Part shown: one piece after another, positions 8,709 to 18,415 of the stretch
Layout: every line of letters begins with the position of its first letter
How positions within the stretch are numbered: the first letter of the stretch is position 1
Assembly (NCBI RefSeq): GCF_963678635.1
Contig: NC_087066.1
Location: 67,901,477 to 67,965,476, forward strand
Length of the DNA stretch: 64,000 bases
Direction: 5' to 3'
DNA from: Symsagittifera roscoffensis
Lineage: Eukaryota > Xenacoelomorpha > Acoela > Convolutidae
Made by a program: the position numbers and the translations under genes
Notes under the pieces: generated by a model
What the model was told of the DNA's origin: nothing
What the model saw: the letters and a program-made list of their open reading frames with translations, nothing else
Databases searched by the model: none

Positions 8709-9431
8709 CTAGCCCAATTTGTCTGGCTGTATGTTATCGATCAAGAAGTCATCCCCGTACCTGTTGTACCTCATGCCGGTCCGTTTACGATTGCCAGTTC
8801 TGGTTCCCGGTGGTATTGGTCGATCTGGCTCCATCCACTTCGGCACCTCATCTTGCTCCGGGTCGTTCCAGTCTTCTTCTACAAATGATCCTGCTTCAGA
8901 CTCCACTTCTATCTTTTCATTGTCGTCCAAACTCAAGTTCTCATTACCATCATTCTTCTCTCTGGTGCCTTTTTCATTCACTTCACACGCTGGCTCTACC
9001 ACCAGGTACTCAAGACCCTCCATGTCCTTCGGTATGCACCAATCCTCCGGGGACGGGACGTGAGGCTTCAGATTTTCATAATGTGCCGCTCGCCCAGTAC
9101 TCAAGCGATAGAACCGCCCTTGTTGATGAACTTCCGTTATCATGAATGGTCCCCTCCACTTCTTGAGTAGTTTCTTTGTTCCCTTGGGCGGTATGACATT
9201 TTGGAAGACCCACACATATTGGCCCACTTCATATGGCTTTGCTTGTAATATTTTTTCGTCATATTTTCTGCGTTGCCTCATTTGCGCTTGCGCCTTGTTC
9301 CTACTGCATAGCTCGTTTAACTCCTGTTGTCTTTTGATCGCTTCTTTCACGTACGCCTGAGGCGACGTCCTTTTCCCTTCGTATTCCGGGTAAAAGAATG
9401 TCAGAGGCATTGCTCTCTCCCTGCCCGTCAA
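8709..9431 (-). CDS. pol: Integrase C-terminal GPY/F-type domain and Pol tail, copy 1
   Basis: A 240-residue frame continuing integrase after the deletion. It has the basic, aromatic C-terminal region with KKWRGPFMITEV, matching the GPY/F module of Ty3/gypsy integrases (GPF here). After it comes CEVNEKGTREKNDG, which is the same in copies 2 and 3, then an acidic tail and the conserved NRYGDDFLIDNIQPD. The frame ends at a TAG at 8709-8711; the coding pattern continues beyond it toward the macrodomain. Confidence 0.88.
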   Translation of the reverse strand: MTGRERAMPLTFFYPEYEGKRTSPQAYVKEAIKRQQELNELCSRNKAQAQMRQRRKYDEKILQAKPYEVGQYVWVFQNVIPPKGTKKLLKKWRGPFMITEVHQQGRFYRLSTGRAAHYENLKPHVPSPEDWCIPKDMEGLEYLVVEPACEVNEKGTREKNDGNENLSLDDNEKIEVESEAGSFVEEDWNDPEQDEVPKWMEPDRPIPPGTRTGNRKRTGMRYNRYGDDFLIDNIQPDKLG

Positions 9432-10441
9432 CTGATGCCCGTCGTTGAGTGCTGTGTACTGTTGTAGGCCCCTACTACCTGTGGCGGGTATTTATCCCAA
9501 TCCGTCATGTATCTTGAGCAGTACACCCTTAACATGTTGACCAGTGTCCTGTTCTGTCTCTCTACCAACCCGTTGGTCTGTGGATGGTAGGTTGTCGAGT
9601 GTGCTTGAGCAATGTGCGATCTCCTCATCAATTCTTTTGTCAAGTCCCCCACAAAAGCTTTGCCGTTGTCCGACTGGAAAGTCATTGGACAACCATACCG
9701 CGATATCCAATGCGTTATCAGATGATAACATGTCTCCTCGGCCGAGGCTGTCTGGCACGGAACCGCTTCCGCCATCTTTGTGAAATGATCTAATATAACC
9801 AGTATCTGGTTATATCCCGACTCCGTCATGCAGATTTTTTGTTGGTCTATCTGCACCACTTCATTGAACTCCGAGCTCTCGACGGCCTTGAGGGGAAACT
9901 TCATCTTCCTTGGGTCCTTTACCTGGAGGCATGCCAGGCAGGCATTCACCCATCTCTCGCAAGCTTTTTTCATCCCTGGCCAATCAAACCTGTGAAGTAT
10001 CCTTTGTTGTACTTTGTCTATCCCCTGGTGCCCCATCTGGTCGTGCGGTCTGAAAAGCACCTCCGTTTGATACAATTGTGGTAGTATGATGAGGTTGTGT
10101 TTGTGTAATATCTTCTCCTCATCTTTCCTCTTGCATGCTACCACCCCATCAGCTGTGTGATAGAGTAAGTCTTTCTTTTCTTTGTAGAACTGGCTCAAGA
10201 TCTTGTAGCTGTCTTCCTCGAGTTCCCCCTTCTCCTTGACCCCCGACTGGATCCATTTGGAGAGGTTATTTGTCATTTTGTCATTCTTTTGGGCTCTTAT
10301 TAGGTCTGACAGCCTGTATCTCGCCTTGACATGCTCCTTTAGCGCCATGATCTGTCCATTCATCTCACCAGGGTTGTGGATATCATCACTCAGCTTCACG
10401 CATATCATCCTTTTCACAATTTTCATATCATCTTCTGGCAC
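9428..10441 (-). CDS. pol: Integrase zinc-binding and catalytic core, copy 1
   Basis: A 337-residue frame. The N-terminal HHCC zinc site is visible as HDQMGH followed by CLAC. The catalytic triad is Asp in VVQIDQQK, Asp in TFQSDNGKAF and Glu in HPQTNGLVERQN, so the DDE set is intact. It inserts element cDNA into the genome. The frame stops at TTGIS because a 13-base deletion has removed the sequence copy 2 reads as PFMML; the rest of integrase follows in another frame. Confidence 0.93.
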   Translation of the reverse strand: MPEDDMKIVKRMICVKLSDDIHNPGEMNGQIMALKEHVKARYRLSDLIRAQKNDKMTNNLSKWIQSGVKEKGELEEDSYKILSQFYKEKKDLLYHTADGVVACKRKDEEKILHKHNLIILPQLYQTEVLFRPHDQMGHQGIDKVQQRILHRFDWPGMKKACERWVNACLACLQVKDPRKMKFPLKAVESSEFNEVVQIDQQKICMTESGYNQILVILDHFTKMAEAVPCQTASAEETCYHLITHWISRYGCPMTFQSDNGKAFVGDLTKELMRRSHIAQAHSTTYHPQTNGLVERQNRTLVNMLRVYCSRYMTDWDKYPPQVVGAYNSTQHSTTGIS

Positions 10442-11880
10442 CAGATTCGTTCTGACGTTTGAGTTGCATGATAGTTCCCTGAATGGCTTTTTGTACGTTC
10501 CGCAATTTTCTCAAGTTCCTCACCACCTCGTATCTCCTGTATGTCTAGATTGTACGTTCCTGAAGATGGATCCATCTGTAACTCCCTGTCGTGGTGCCTT
10601 GTCTTCTCTTTCGCCAATATCATGCACAGACTGTCTTGGTTTTCGCTGCTCTCATCCGAGTCTTCATCCCATCCTTCACGCTCCCCGGACAATTTTCCTT
10701 CTCCTGTTTCTTCTTCCGTGAACATGGGACACTCCCCGGACTCTTGACCTAGTCCCAGGTGTTCAGTATCTTCTTTGAACGTCACTTTCTTTTTCCTAAC
10801 CTTGGTCTGCTCCAGAATGTTTTCGGGGATCTTGTCAACTAGTGACCGCACGACATCTTTGCTGTCAGTGACGCTTCCTCTTGAGGAGTCAGTATCGTTC
10901 ACTGTCTCTTTTCTCCGAAGTATAGTGACTTCCGGTTCCTCTTGACCCTTCTCTTGGATCACGGGCTTATCATCTGATAGTTTCTCGAGCAACCTCATTA
11001 AGTCATCATCTATCTGAGCAGTTCCTGCTTCTACCTGGTTAAGATCATAGCCTTTTGCCTTGAGCGTCTCCTTCACGATCTTCGACTTGAGTATTATCTC
11101 TATCGGAATCCTTTTGCTCTTCTTCAAGATGGTCTTCTCTGGAGGTTCTTTAGGTAATTCAGGATGATCTTCTATCGGTTTGCCTGATTTGTCCAGCCAT
11201 CTCGTGAGTGGAAGACTGTCGTACGTTTCCTTGTCCATGAAGGAGAAGCCATCTTTGATTTCAGGTCTGTCTGCCTCTCTTTGCTCTTGTCTCTCATAGA
11301 ACTCCGTCTTCTTACTCAAGCTGTCGGCATTCTGATGTTTATCTCGTGTTCTATGCTCAATTATTATGTTGGATCCATCCAGGCTAACTATCCACCTCCC
11401 AATGTAAATTTGGTCCATTGAGTACGTTTTCAGCCAGCTCAGTGCTCGGTTGTCGACTCGCAACTTGAATGGCTCACTGCCCAGGTATGCCCTGTATTTC
11501 TCGACAAAGGTAACCACTGCGAACATCTCTGCTTTCGGTGCTCCGTACTTCATTTCCATGTCACTCAGGACTTTGCTCCCGTACGCTATTGGTCTCAAGA
11601 CTGTCTTCCCATTCCATTCTTGTTCTTGGTGGAGAATCCCAGAAATCGCGACTACCGACGCATCCGTGTCCAGCACGTACATCCCTTTCTCAGTCGGCAT
11701 ACCCAGTACTGGTGCCTCACATAGCTCTTTCTTTATTCTCTGGAATGACTCTTCTGCTGCGTTGTTCCACGTGAACTTCTTGCCCTTGTGTCTCATTAAT
11801 TGTTGCATCGGGTATACCTTGTCCGCATAGCCTTTGATGAACTCTCTATAATAGTTAGCGAAACCCAGGAAGCTCATCAA
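10423..11880 (-). CDS. pol: RNase H and acidic spacer of Pol, copy 1
   Basis: A 485-residue frame. The start (MMSFLGFANYYREFIKGY) is the RT-RNase H connection typical of Ty3/gypsy. The RNase H set is complete: Asp in VLDTDASVVA, Glu in PKAEMFAVV, Asp in LRVDNRALSW and Asp in HQNADSLSK. From about residue 215 an acidic, serine-rich spacer of about 270 residues precedes integrase, far longer than the usual connection. It contains a double SGE motif (ESGEC, KLSGER) encoded by a repeated TCCGGGGAG. It loses frame just before integrase, where copy 2 is continuous in this part. Confidence 0.9.
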   Translation of the reverse strand: MMSFLGFANYYREFIKGYADKVYPMQQLMRHKGKKFTWNNAAEESFQRIKKELCEAPVLGMPTEKGMYVLDTDASVVAISGILHQEQEWNGKTVLRPIAYGSKVLSDMEMKYGAPKAEMFAVVTFVEKYRAYLGSEPFKLRVDNRALSWLKTYSMDQIYIGRWIVSLDGSNIIIEHRTRDKHQNADSLSKKTEFYERQEQREADRPEIKDGFSFMDKETYDSLPLTRWLDKSGKPIEDHPELPKEPPEKTILKKSKRIPIEIILKSKIVKETLKAKGYDLNQVEAGTAQIDDDLMRLLEKLSDDKPVIQEKGQEEPEVTILRRKETVNDTDSSRGSVTDSKDVVRSLVDKIPENILEQTKVRKKKVTFKEDTEHLGLGQESGECPMFTEEETGEGKLSGEREGWDEDSDESSENQDSLCMILAKEKTRHHDRELQMDPSSGTYNLDIQEIRGGEELEKIAERTKSHSGNYHATQTSERIWCQKMI

Positions 11881-13391
11881 CTGAACTGGTGCTCTGTCTT
11901 CGGTGATTTCCAGGTCAGGACTGCTTCCACGGCGTCCGTATCAGGTCTGATGCCGTGCTTGTCTACCATCCTGCCCAAGTATTTTATTGAGTCCTTGAGT
12001 ATCTCGCACTTTGATGGTTTACACTTTAGCCCCGACCTTTTCGTGCATGCAAACACTTCGTCAATTCTCTCAATGTGGTCTTCCAGTGTTGGCGTCGCTA
12101 TTACCACGTCATCCACGTAGCACATTACCAGGTTGCCATACTTCTTCGTCACGCCTATCAGCGCGTGTGCCATTAACCGCTGAAACGTGACTGTGGCATT
12201 GCAAAGTCCAAACGGCATCCGTTTCCATTGAAACAGACCCAACTCGCAGGCAAACCCTGTCTTGTCCCTGTCCTGCTTCCTTAGTGGTACCTGCCAAAAG
12301 GCCGAGCCTAAATCAAGAGTCGTAAAAAATTTTGCATCACCTAACTTCGAGAGGCTCTCATCAATCCTAGGTATGGGATAGGCATCCTTCACCGTGACGG
12401 AGTTCAGGTATCGAAAGTCACAACAAAACCTCAACTGGTCGCCTTTCTTTTTGGCCATCACTACTCCACACGCCCACGGTGACTTGGATGGTTCTATCAT
12501 TTCAAACTCTAGTAACGTCTCGATTTCTTTTCTACACGCGTCCGATTTGTGTGGGGTCATGCGCCTCGCCCCCTCCCTGTGCGGTACCGCGTTCTCCTCA
12601 AGTTCTATTTCATGCTCAACAAAATTACAACAACCGATATCCGCTTTATGTCTCGAAAAAACTTCCTCGTTCCGCTCTAGTACGTCCTTGATCGCTTCGC
12701 GCTGTTCATCTTTCAGTTTGCCCCTCAAATGTTCAATCTCCGGCAGAACCGGTATATCAGTTTGCATTTCATCTAGTGTGGGTCGCTCTGGAAAGTTCGA
12801 ACAGCTCGACAGCCCATCGTCCGTCTCTGACTTAAGTGATTTAATAAGACCTGAAGAATCTTTTATTTTCTGCAATCGTCTCAAGATACAAATTTTGTCC
12901 CTATGATTGGGACACTCAACAACTTCATTTTGTTTTGAGTTCTCAATTGTTTCATATCGGGTCTTAACCGGTAAAGCATATCCCAGTTTCCTCCCTCTCT
13001 GTATCGTGATCGGTATATCAAGAGTATTCAACAAGACACTGACGCAGAGGCCACTCTTCGTTATCGAGAAGGATCTTCCTAAAGGACTATTAGGATTTGG
13101 AACTATACACACTTGCTTGTTGTCACTTAGTTCATTGTAATTTTTCATCCTCAAGCCTACAATTGCCGCTTCATTCGCCTTTAACCTCACCCTCCTACTC
13201 AAGAATACCGGTGCTTTGGTTTCATTTGCCATTATTAAATTTACCGGTTTGATTGCGTACCTCCTATCCGGGTTCCGTATCCTGAACATTGCGTTATTTA
13301 GATCAATCGTTACGTCGAAATTCCTGATGAAGTCTCTGCCCAAAATGAATTGGTCAGATTCATCTAGGTTTTCTACCACGAGAAAGCTCAT
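11877..13391 (-). CDS. pol: Protease C-terminus and reverse transcriptase, copy 1
   Basis: A 504-residue frame that continues ORF1 after the TGA at 13392. Its start carries the second conserved protease block (ILGRDFIRNFDV). The reverse transcriptase follows, with FCCDFRYLNSVT, the first catalytic aspartate in FFTTLDLGSAFWQVPL, the RMPFGLCNA block, and the YVDD box near residue 424 that binds catalytic metal. The thumb-side KCEILKDSIKYLG is also present. The frame is lost at EHQFS; copy 2 reads EHHLMSFLGF across the same point, so copy 1 has an indel here. The enzyme makes element cDNA from RNA in the particle. All active-site residues are present although the ORF is broken on both sides. Confidence 0.92.
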   Translation of the reverse strand: MSFLVVENLDESDQFILGRDFIRNFDVTIDLNNAMFRIRNPDRRYAIKPVNLIMANETKAPVFLSRRVRLKANEAAIVGLRMKNYNELSDNKQVCIVPNPNSPLGRSFSITKSGLCVSVLLNTLDIPITIQRGRKLGYALPVKTRYETIENSKQNEVVECPNHRDKICILRRLQKIKDSSGLIKSLKSETDDGLSSCSNFPERPTLDEMQTDIPVLPEIEHLRGKLKDEQREAIKDVLERNEEVFSRHKADIGCCNFVEHEIELEENAVPHREGARRMTPHKSDACRKEIETLLEFEMIEPSKSPWACGVVMAKKKGDQLRFCCDFRYLNSVTVKDAYPIPRIDESLSKLGDAKFFTTLDLGSAFWQVPLRKQDRDKTGFACELGLFQWKRMPFGLCNATVTFQRLMAHALIGVTKKYGNLVMCYVDDVVIATPTLEDHIERIDEVFACTKRSGLKCKPSKCEILKDSIKYLGRMVDKHGIRPDTDAVEAVLTWKSPKTEHQFS

Positions 13392-16300
13392 TCACAGGTT
13401 ACGTTCCCCCAAATTGAGGGCTCTTATCGGCGTCCTGCCCAGCACCCGAAGTGCCCCTTTGTTTGCAGCCGACAGCCGTATTCTCGAGTCTATCAAATCA
13501 CCTTTGTCAAAGCCCATCCGTTCCCAAGTTTCGATTGGTATGACGCTCAAGACTGCTCCCGTGTCAAGTAACCCACGTAACTGAGTCTTTTTGCCACTTA
13601 TGTCTAGCACGTGCCCTGTCACATCTGCCTCTGTCCCGATGTGCATCGCATCTTCTTCACGCATGGCGCAGTGTCCAATTGATCTCACTTTCAACAGTTC
13701 TTTCCCTACGTAGATTTGCCCAATTAGGTCTTCGTCACATGTTATCATTGTCTTGGTATAGATGTTTATTCCATCTATATTTAGCATCACCTCGTGTGGA
13801 CCATAAGCTTCAGTATACCTGTTATCAACACGTACCGACTTGCTGCCCCCTCTCGTGAGTAGTGCTCTCAACGCTCTAGAAGTCGTTTGTGGGCTTATAC
13901 ACCTCAAGTAAGCTGCGTACACGTCAATGTGCATTATTGTCTGGTCGCTCGGTTCGCTCAAGTTTCTGGTTACCTCGTGGCCGCCCACTGTGATTATCGA
14001 CATTTTTCTAGCCCCGATTTTCGATATGCCGAATGGCTTTACCGTCACCATTTTTACAGTGTTGCAATTCCCGGTCTTTGTTGAGCCCGGTACGGCCTCT
14101 GGTGTTGAGTTTGATCCGGTTAAGGTTTCGTTAAAATTCTGTCTTTCGATCTCCAGCTTTAGTCGTTGCTCTATTTCTTTCGCAGCCAGATCCTGTTTTA
14201 CTTTGGTAATTGCTTCCGTCGCCGCTTTCTCATAATTTATCTCTAGAGAGTTCCCGGCTGCGGATTCTATCGCACCATTAACATGTGTTACAGCTTTCAC
14301 TGTTTTCGTCGGCAATTCCGTGCTTGGTGGTCCTAAGTTCCTAGATTCAAACTCGTTTTGTCTATTCCGCTGATTCTGCACCGCCGCTAATGCCAACTTA
14401 TGTTTGGGGTGACTCTGGTCCTTGACCGCTTCCCAGAACAAGGGACAATCCATTCTGAAGTGCTCTTCTTGGTTACAGAAGAAGCATCTCGCTCCTATCT
14501 TGATGATTAAGCCACTATAGTACTCGTGTTCCTCCATCTGGCTCATGTCCTCCTCATCCGGTGCGTATCCTAGAATCTTCATGCCTTGTTTGTATGTTGT
14601 GCAGTCAGCCACGTGGTGATCCACCGACCCGCAGTTCGCGCATGATCTGCGCTTGTCCATGTCATCTCTAGGCTTGTACCATGACAACCTCTGAGGTTGA
14701 CTTCCCCCTTGCGTGTTCCTGTTTTCTGAATATGAGTATTTCTTGGGCTTCATCAGCATGTATTCCCTTGATTTATGTCTCATTTCTTCTGGGGTTGGTG
14801 CGCTGTCTTTCGACAATGTGTAGTATGTTGCTAACATTGTTCTTAAGTCATCACTTTTTACCCCATCAATGAACTTCGAGGCAATGCTAAAGTTTCTTCT
14901 GTTTGTCGACTCTTCTGGGTCACTCCTTCTTCTCAAGCTCTCAAGGTCATCTAGGAACCGATCAATTGACTCGTCGTCCCTCTGCCTTCTCTTTTCAAAT
15001 CGCATCATCGCTTGGTGACCCTTCATGCCTGACCCGAATCGATTCAGCAATATCTCGAAGATCTTGTCCGCGGTATCGCGTTCTTCTTCTTTCTTTGCAA
15101 CCACGCATTTTAATGCCGTGCCTTCCAAGTTGCTGAGTATGGCTGTGCATGCTTGTCTTTCATCATTTAAGTTATCTTGCTCTAGGTGTAATCTCATCAC
15201 TTCCACCCAGGTGTCAATGCATCCATCGGAGTCGTCTTTGAATTCTTTTGGCTTCTTGAAAGTTTTTCTTGATTTTCCGTCTCTCCTATCGCTCGAGTCA
15301 GTGTTCCTCGTGGCGAAGGCCTCTAGAGTCATGTTCATCATCTCCCAAGTGCTTGCCCACGTCATGGCATCCAGACCTGCGTTGCTGTTAGCTGTTGAGT
15401 CCCCCGGACCACTCATTGTGTTTGATGTTCCATTTTTCATTATTGTTTTAGCAGCCGTTGGTGCTATGCTTATCGCATCCCGGGTTGAAGGCAAAGGTGT
15501 CGATTGCCGTTTGTTCCTTTGTGGTTCCACAAAGTCAACTCTGGTGCCTTGCGTGCGATCCGCTGCCGGTCTTTCTTGTGAGGTAGAATTCCTCAAGATT
15601 GCATCCAATTTCGCCTGTATTGCACACGAACTTTCGGCCTGATTTCTGTTCATTGTGTCCATTCTCTTTTCCAGGCTACCTAATTGGCTGTTGACATCAT
15701 CATATCGGTTCTTCAACTGTTGCATATCTCTTTTGATGTTCTTATCGCGTTCTTCATTGGTGGCATCTACCTTGTCCGACATCTGCCGGAGTCTCTCGTC
15801 TGTCGCCTTAGCCAGGTTAAAATAACTATCCAGATACTCGTGTTTGTTGTATTTCAACTCTTTCCTTATTAAGTCTCTATCTTCCTCACTGTACTTCAGT
15901 TTCTTGTCGATCTGATTTAGTTTTGTCATCAGGTCTCCAAGCTCAAGAGTAGCTGTTTCATGATCAGCCGTTATCTTGTTTTCGGCCGTTGCTTCCTTTC
16001 TGGCTTGTTCTTCGTTCAGGTTAGCTTCTGTCGCCTTCGCGCTCACTGTCCCAAATGTTCGTGCTCTTTCAGTTTTTGATTCTTCGGCCGTGTTGTCCTT
16101 CGATTTCATTCCGACCATCATCGCCAACTTTTCTGTAAAAGATGTTTTCTTTACTTGAGAGTCGTCTTTCACCGTTTCTCGGGTATTGCCTGTTGTGTCT
16201 TCCAACGCGTCTATCGGCGAAAACTCCACGGTTTTTGGATTTTGATCTTCCATATGGGGCATCGGTGTGGATTCCGTAGTCTTCTTCTCCACTTCATCTA

Positions 16301-16532
16301 CGCTCTGCTCTGGTGTCTCTAGATCGATTTCAATTGTGGGCTCCACCTGTTTGTCTTTAGCACCTACTCGCGTCTTGTTCTCGGTACTACTCCTCGTGCT
16401 GACCATGCTAACTGGAAAGTTATCTTTTGTTTTGCTTGGGCCCATTGATGTCGTTCCGCGCAGCGACGAGTTATATTTCGTTTTTGATCCACTTGACCTT
16501 TTTTCCAGCACCGGTACCCTACTCCGTCTCAT
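13392..16532 (-). CDS. gag-pro: Gag and N-terminal protease part of ORF1, copy 1
   Basis: A 1046-residue open frame. Residues 1-200 are charged and probably disordered. Residues 200-300 are heptad-rich and look like a long coiled coil. Residues about 430-570 resemble the Ty3-type Gag capsid fold (conserved CIDTWVEVM and DESIDRFLDDLESL). Two canonical CCHC knuckles, CX2CX4HX4C, follow at about 630-645 (CANCGSVDHHVADC) and 682-697 (CFFCNQEEHFRMDC). An aspartic protease motif LLDTGA is at residues 989-994. The frame ends at a TGA where copy 2 has TGG (ERNLWMSFLV), so the true product ran on into RT. Gag packages RNA and the protease matures the polyprotein. The start used is the first ATG; a second ATG in the conserved MVSTRS is also possible. 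Confidence 0.9.
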   Translation of the reverse strand: MRRSRVPVLEKRSSGSKTKYNSSLRGTTSMGPSKTKDNFPVSMVSTRSSTENKTRVGAKDKQVEPTIEIDLETPEQSVDEVEKKTTESTPMPHMEDQNPKTVEFSPIDALEDTTGNTRETVKDDSQVKKTSFTEKLAMMVGMKSKDNTAEESKTERARTFGTVSAKATEANLNEEQARKEATAENKITADHETATLELGDLMTKLNQIDKKLKYSEEDRDLIRKELKYNKHEYLDSYFNLAKATDERLRQMSDKVDATNEERDKNIKRDMQQLKNRYDDVNSQLGSLEKRMDTMNRNQAESSCAIQAKLDAILRNSTSQERPAADRTQGTRVDFVEPQRNKRQSTPLPSTRDAISIAPTAAKTIMKNGTSNTMSGPGDSTANSNAGLDAMTWASTWEMMNMTLEAFATRNTDSSDRRDGKSRKTFKKPKEFKDDSDGCIDTWVEVMRLHLEQDNLNDERQACTAILSNLEGTALKCVVAKKEEERDTADKIFEILLNRFGSGMKGHQAMMRFEKRRQRDDESIDRFLDDLESLRRRSDPEESTNRRNFSIASKFIDGVKSDDLRTMLATYYTLSKDSAPTPEEMRHKSREYMLMKPKKYSYSENRNTQGGSQPQRLSWYKPRDDMDKRRSCANCGSVDHHVADCTTYKQGMKILGYAPDEEDMSQMEEHEYYSGLIIKIGARCFFCNQEEHFRMDCPLFWEAVKDQSHPKHKLALAAVQNQRNRQNEFESRNLGPPSTELPTKTVKAVTHVNGAIESAAGNSLEINYEKAATEAITKVKQDLAAKEIEQRLKLEIERQNFNETLTGSNSTPEAVPGSTKTGNCNTVKMVTVKPFGISKIGARKMSIITVGGHEVTRNLSEPSDQTIMHIDVYAAYLRCISPQTTSRALRALLTRGGSKSVRVDNRYTEAYGPHEVMLNIDGINIYTKTMITCDEDLIGQIYVGKELLKVRSIGHCAMREEDAMHIGTEADVTGHVLDISGKKTQLRGLLDTGAVLSVIPIETWERMGFDKGDLIDSRIRLSAANKGALRVLGRTPIRALNLGERNL

Positions 16533-16855
16533 TACAATTGCTCTTATTTACAATATTATTATATACACAATTCTATTCTAAGAATAAAATCTTTTGTGGA
16601 AAAAAAAATTCTTAAAAGGAAATATACAACGTGATAAAAACCTTTCGTGAAACTTTCCTTATTTGTGGTCTCAACCGTACCGGGTTCCGACTAGTATTGT
16701 TCTGTTTTAATTCTGTCTCAAAACACTTATTGTAATTTTACTTCAATTTTTATACCGTCCTAAGACTTCCAGTTACCGTCCCAGGCTTCTTTCTACTGTC
16801 CCAAGACTGTTCGGTACTGTCCCAGTACTTTCCGTCAGTGTCCCAAGACCCTTGT

Positions 16856-17465
16856 CCTGAGAGTAATATCCCAGGACCACTGTCCCAAGACTCTCCCAAG
16901 AGTACTGCCCCAAGGTCAGTGTCCCAAGGCTAGTGTCCCAAGACTACTGTCCCAAGACTACTGTCCCAAGGCTAGTGTCCCAAGACTACTGTCCCAAGGC
17001 TAGCGTCCCAAGGCCAGTGTCCCAAGACCACTGTCCCAAGACTACTGTCCCAAGGCTAGTGTCCCAAGACTACTGTCCCAAGACTACTGTCCCAAGGCTA
17101 GTGTCCCAAGACTACTGTCCCAAGGCTAGTGTCCCAAGGCTAGTGTCCCAAGACCACTGTCCCAGGACCACTATCCCAAGATCACTGTCCCAAGACCTCT
17201 GTCCCAAGACCACTATCCCAAGACCACTGTCCCAAGACCACTGTCCCAAGAACACTGTCCCAAGACCCCTGTCCCAAGACCACTGTCCCAAGACCATTGT
17301 CCCAAGACCACTGTCCCAAGACCACTGTCCCAAGACCTCTGTCCCAAGACCACTGTCCCAAGACCACTGTCCCAAGACCACTGTCCCAAGGCTAGTGTCC
17401 CAAGACCACTGTCCCAAGACTCCTCTGGTCCAAGACTGTCCCAGGACTGCACTGTCCCAAGACTG
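16856..17465. repeat. 14-bp minisatellite (ctgtcccaagacca) in the copy 1 leader
   Basis: Roughly 40 units of a 14-bp repeat, most reading gtcccaagaccact or gtcccaaggctagt. Because 14 is not a multiple of three, three units make one 14-residue protein repeat and several frames stay open on both strands. Those open frames are artefacts. The array sits immediately upstream of Gag on the element's coding strand. Copy 2 has a related 42-bp (3 x 14) array at the same place. Confidence 0.95.
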
Positions 17466-17754
17466 TTGACTAGTGTCTGAGCGGTGGGACCTCTTTCTTC
17501 TTCGTTATGGGGACTTCTTGATTCACTGTACCTTGTACCACCACTCAAGCTCTAGTAAAAATTTTCCCAAAAACCCTCTCTTAGTGGCCAAATGCTGACC
17601 CCCCTTTTTCTTTTTTCTTTTTAGTTACCTCTACTTCAATGTTCCAAGCAACTTGAAACCAAAACCTGAGCGCAGGTATCTTGTGATTACCTGTTCGTAT
17701 AAAAACTAAACACAAATCTTCACCAAAATGCAATCTTCACCGATCCGACCAGGG

Positions 17755-17768
17755 TACCTACCTTAACC
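17755..17768 (-). promoter_or_regulatory. Candidate 5' splice site in the copy 1 leader
   Basis: The minus strand reads TTAAG/GTAGGT, with GT at 17761-17760. AAG/GTAGGT is also kept in the leaders at 46182-46191, 50602-50611 and 54341-54350. It would suit a donor for a spliced ORF2 RNA whose acceptor lies at 7461. The splicing is inferred. Confidence 0.35.
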
Positions 17769-18170
17769 TGATTCTAATTTTGGTTATCCGCTTCCTATGA
17801 CCAACGCGTGTAAATATCTAATGTAACTAAGTCGACGATGTCGAGCAATTAGTTACTCTAATGTGTCCCCCCTTTTTACAAATTATAACCTCCAACCTCT
17901 AACTTAACCAATCCCCCTTCTAACCTCCCCCCTTTTTAGCCCCCCTTCTTAAACCTAAAATTACCTTAAGCGCCGGGTGCTAAACCTCTCAAGAGAAAAC
18001 CGTAGACCTGTCTCCAGGCCTGCTCAAGTAAAAACGTTCCTCAAAACCGGGGGATATCGCTTATCCAATTTTACACTTATTTCCTATAATGTAATGTGAA
18101 TTCTAACGATACCCGTTCTGCCCAACTTGAGAACTCGAGAACTGCCAAATCCTTCTTGGCTACTTTCCCA

Positions 18171-18415
18171 CTCGACTGGTCACCTTTTCCAGTCCAGTCT
18201 CCTATTGGTTCAGCTCAAGTGCTCCTGAACCATTTTCCCACTCGGCTGGTCACCTCTTCCAGTCAAGTCTCCTATTGGTTCAGCTCAAGTGCTCCAGAAC
18301 CACTTTCCCACTCGGCTGGTCACCTCTTCCAGTCAAGTCTCCTATTGGTTCAGCTCAAGTGCTCCTGAACCACTTTCCCACTCGGCTGGTCACCTCTTCC
18401 AGTCAAGTCTCCTTG
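18171..18415. repeat. 70-bp tandem repeat in the copy 1 leader
   Basis: About 3.5 copies of a 70-bp unit containing ctggtcacctcttccagtc, tcctattggttcagctcaag and cactttcccactcgg. The reading frame spanning it is only a consequence of the repeat. Copy 2 has related but diverged units at about 46665-46880. Confidence 0.9.

Noticed and set aside
16933-17548. Long open frames on both strands in the leader of copy 1
   Set aside because: They are produced by the 14-bp tandem repeat, which keeps several frames open; the protein is a 14-residue repeat on both strands.
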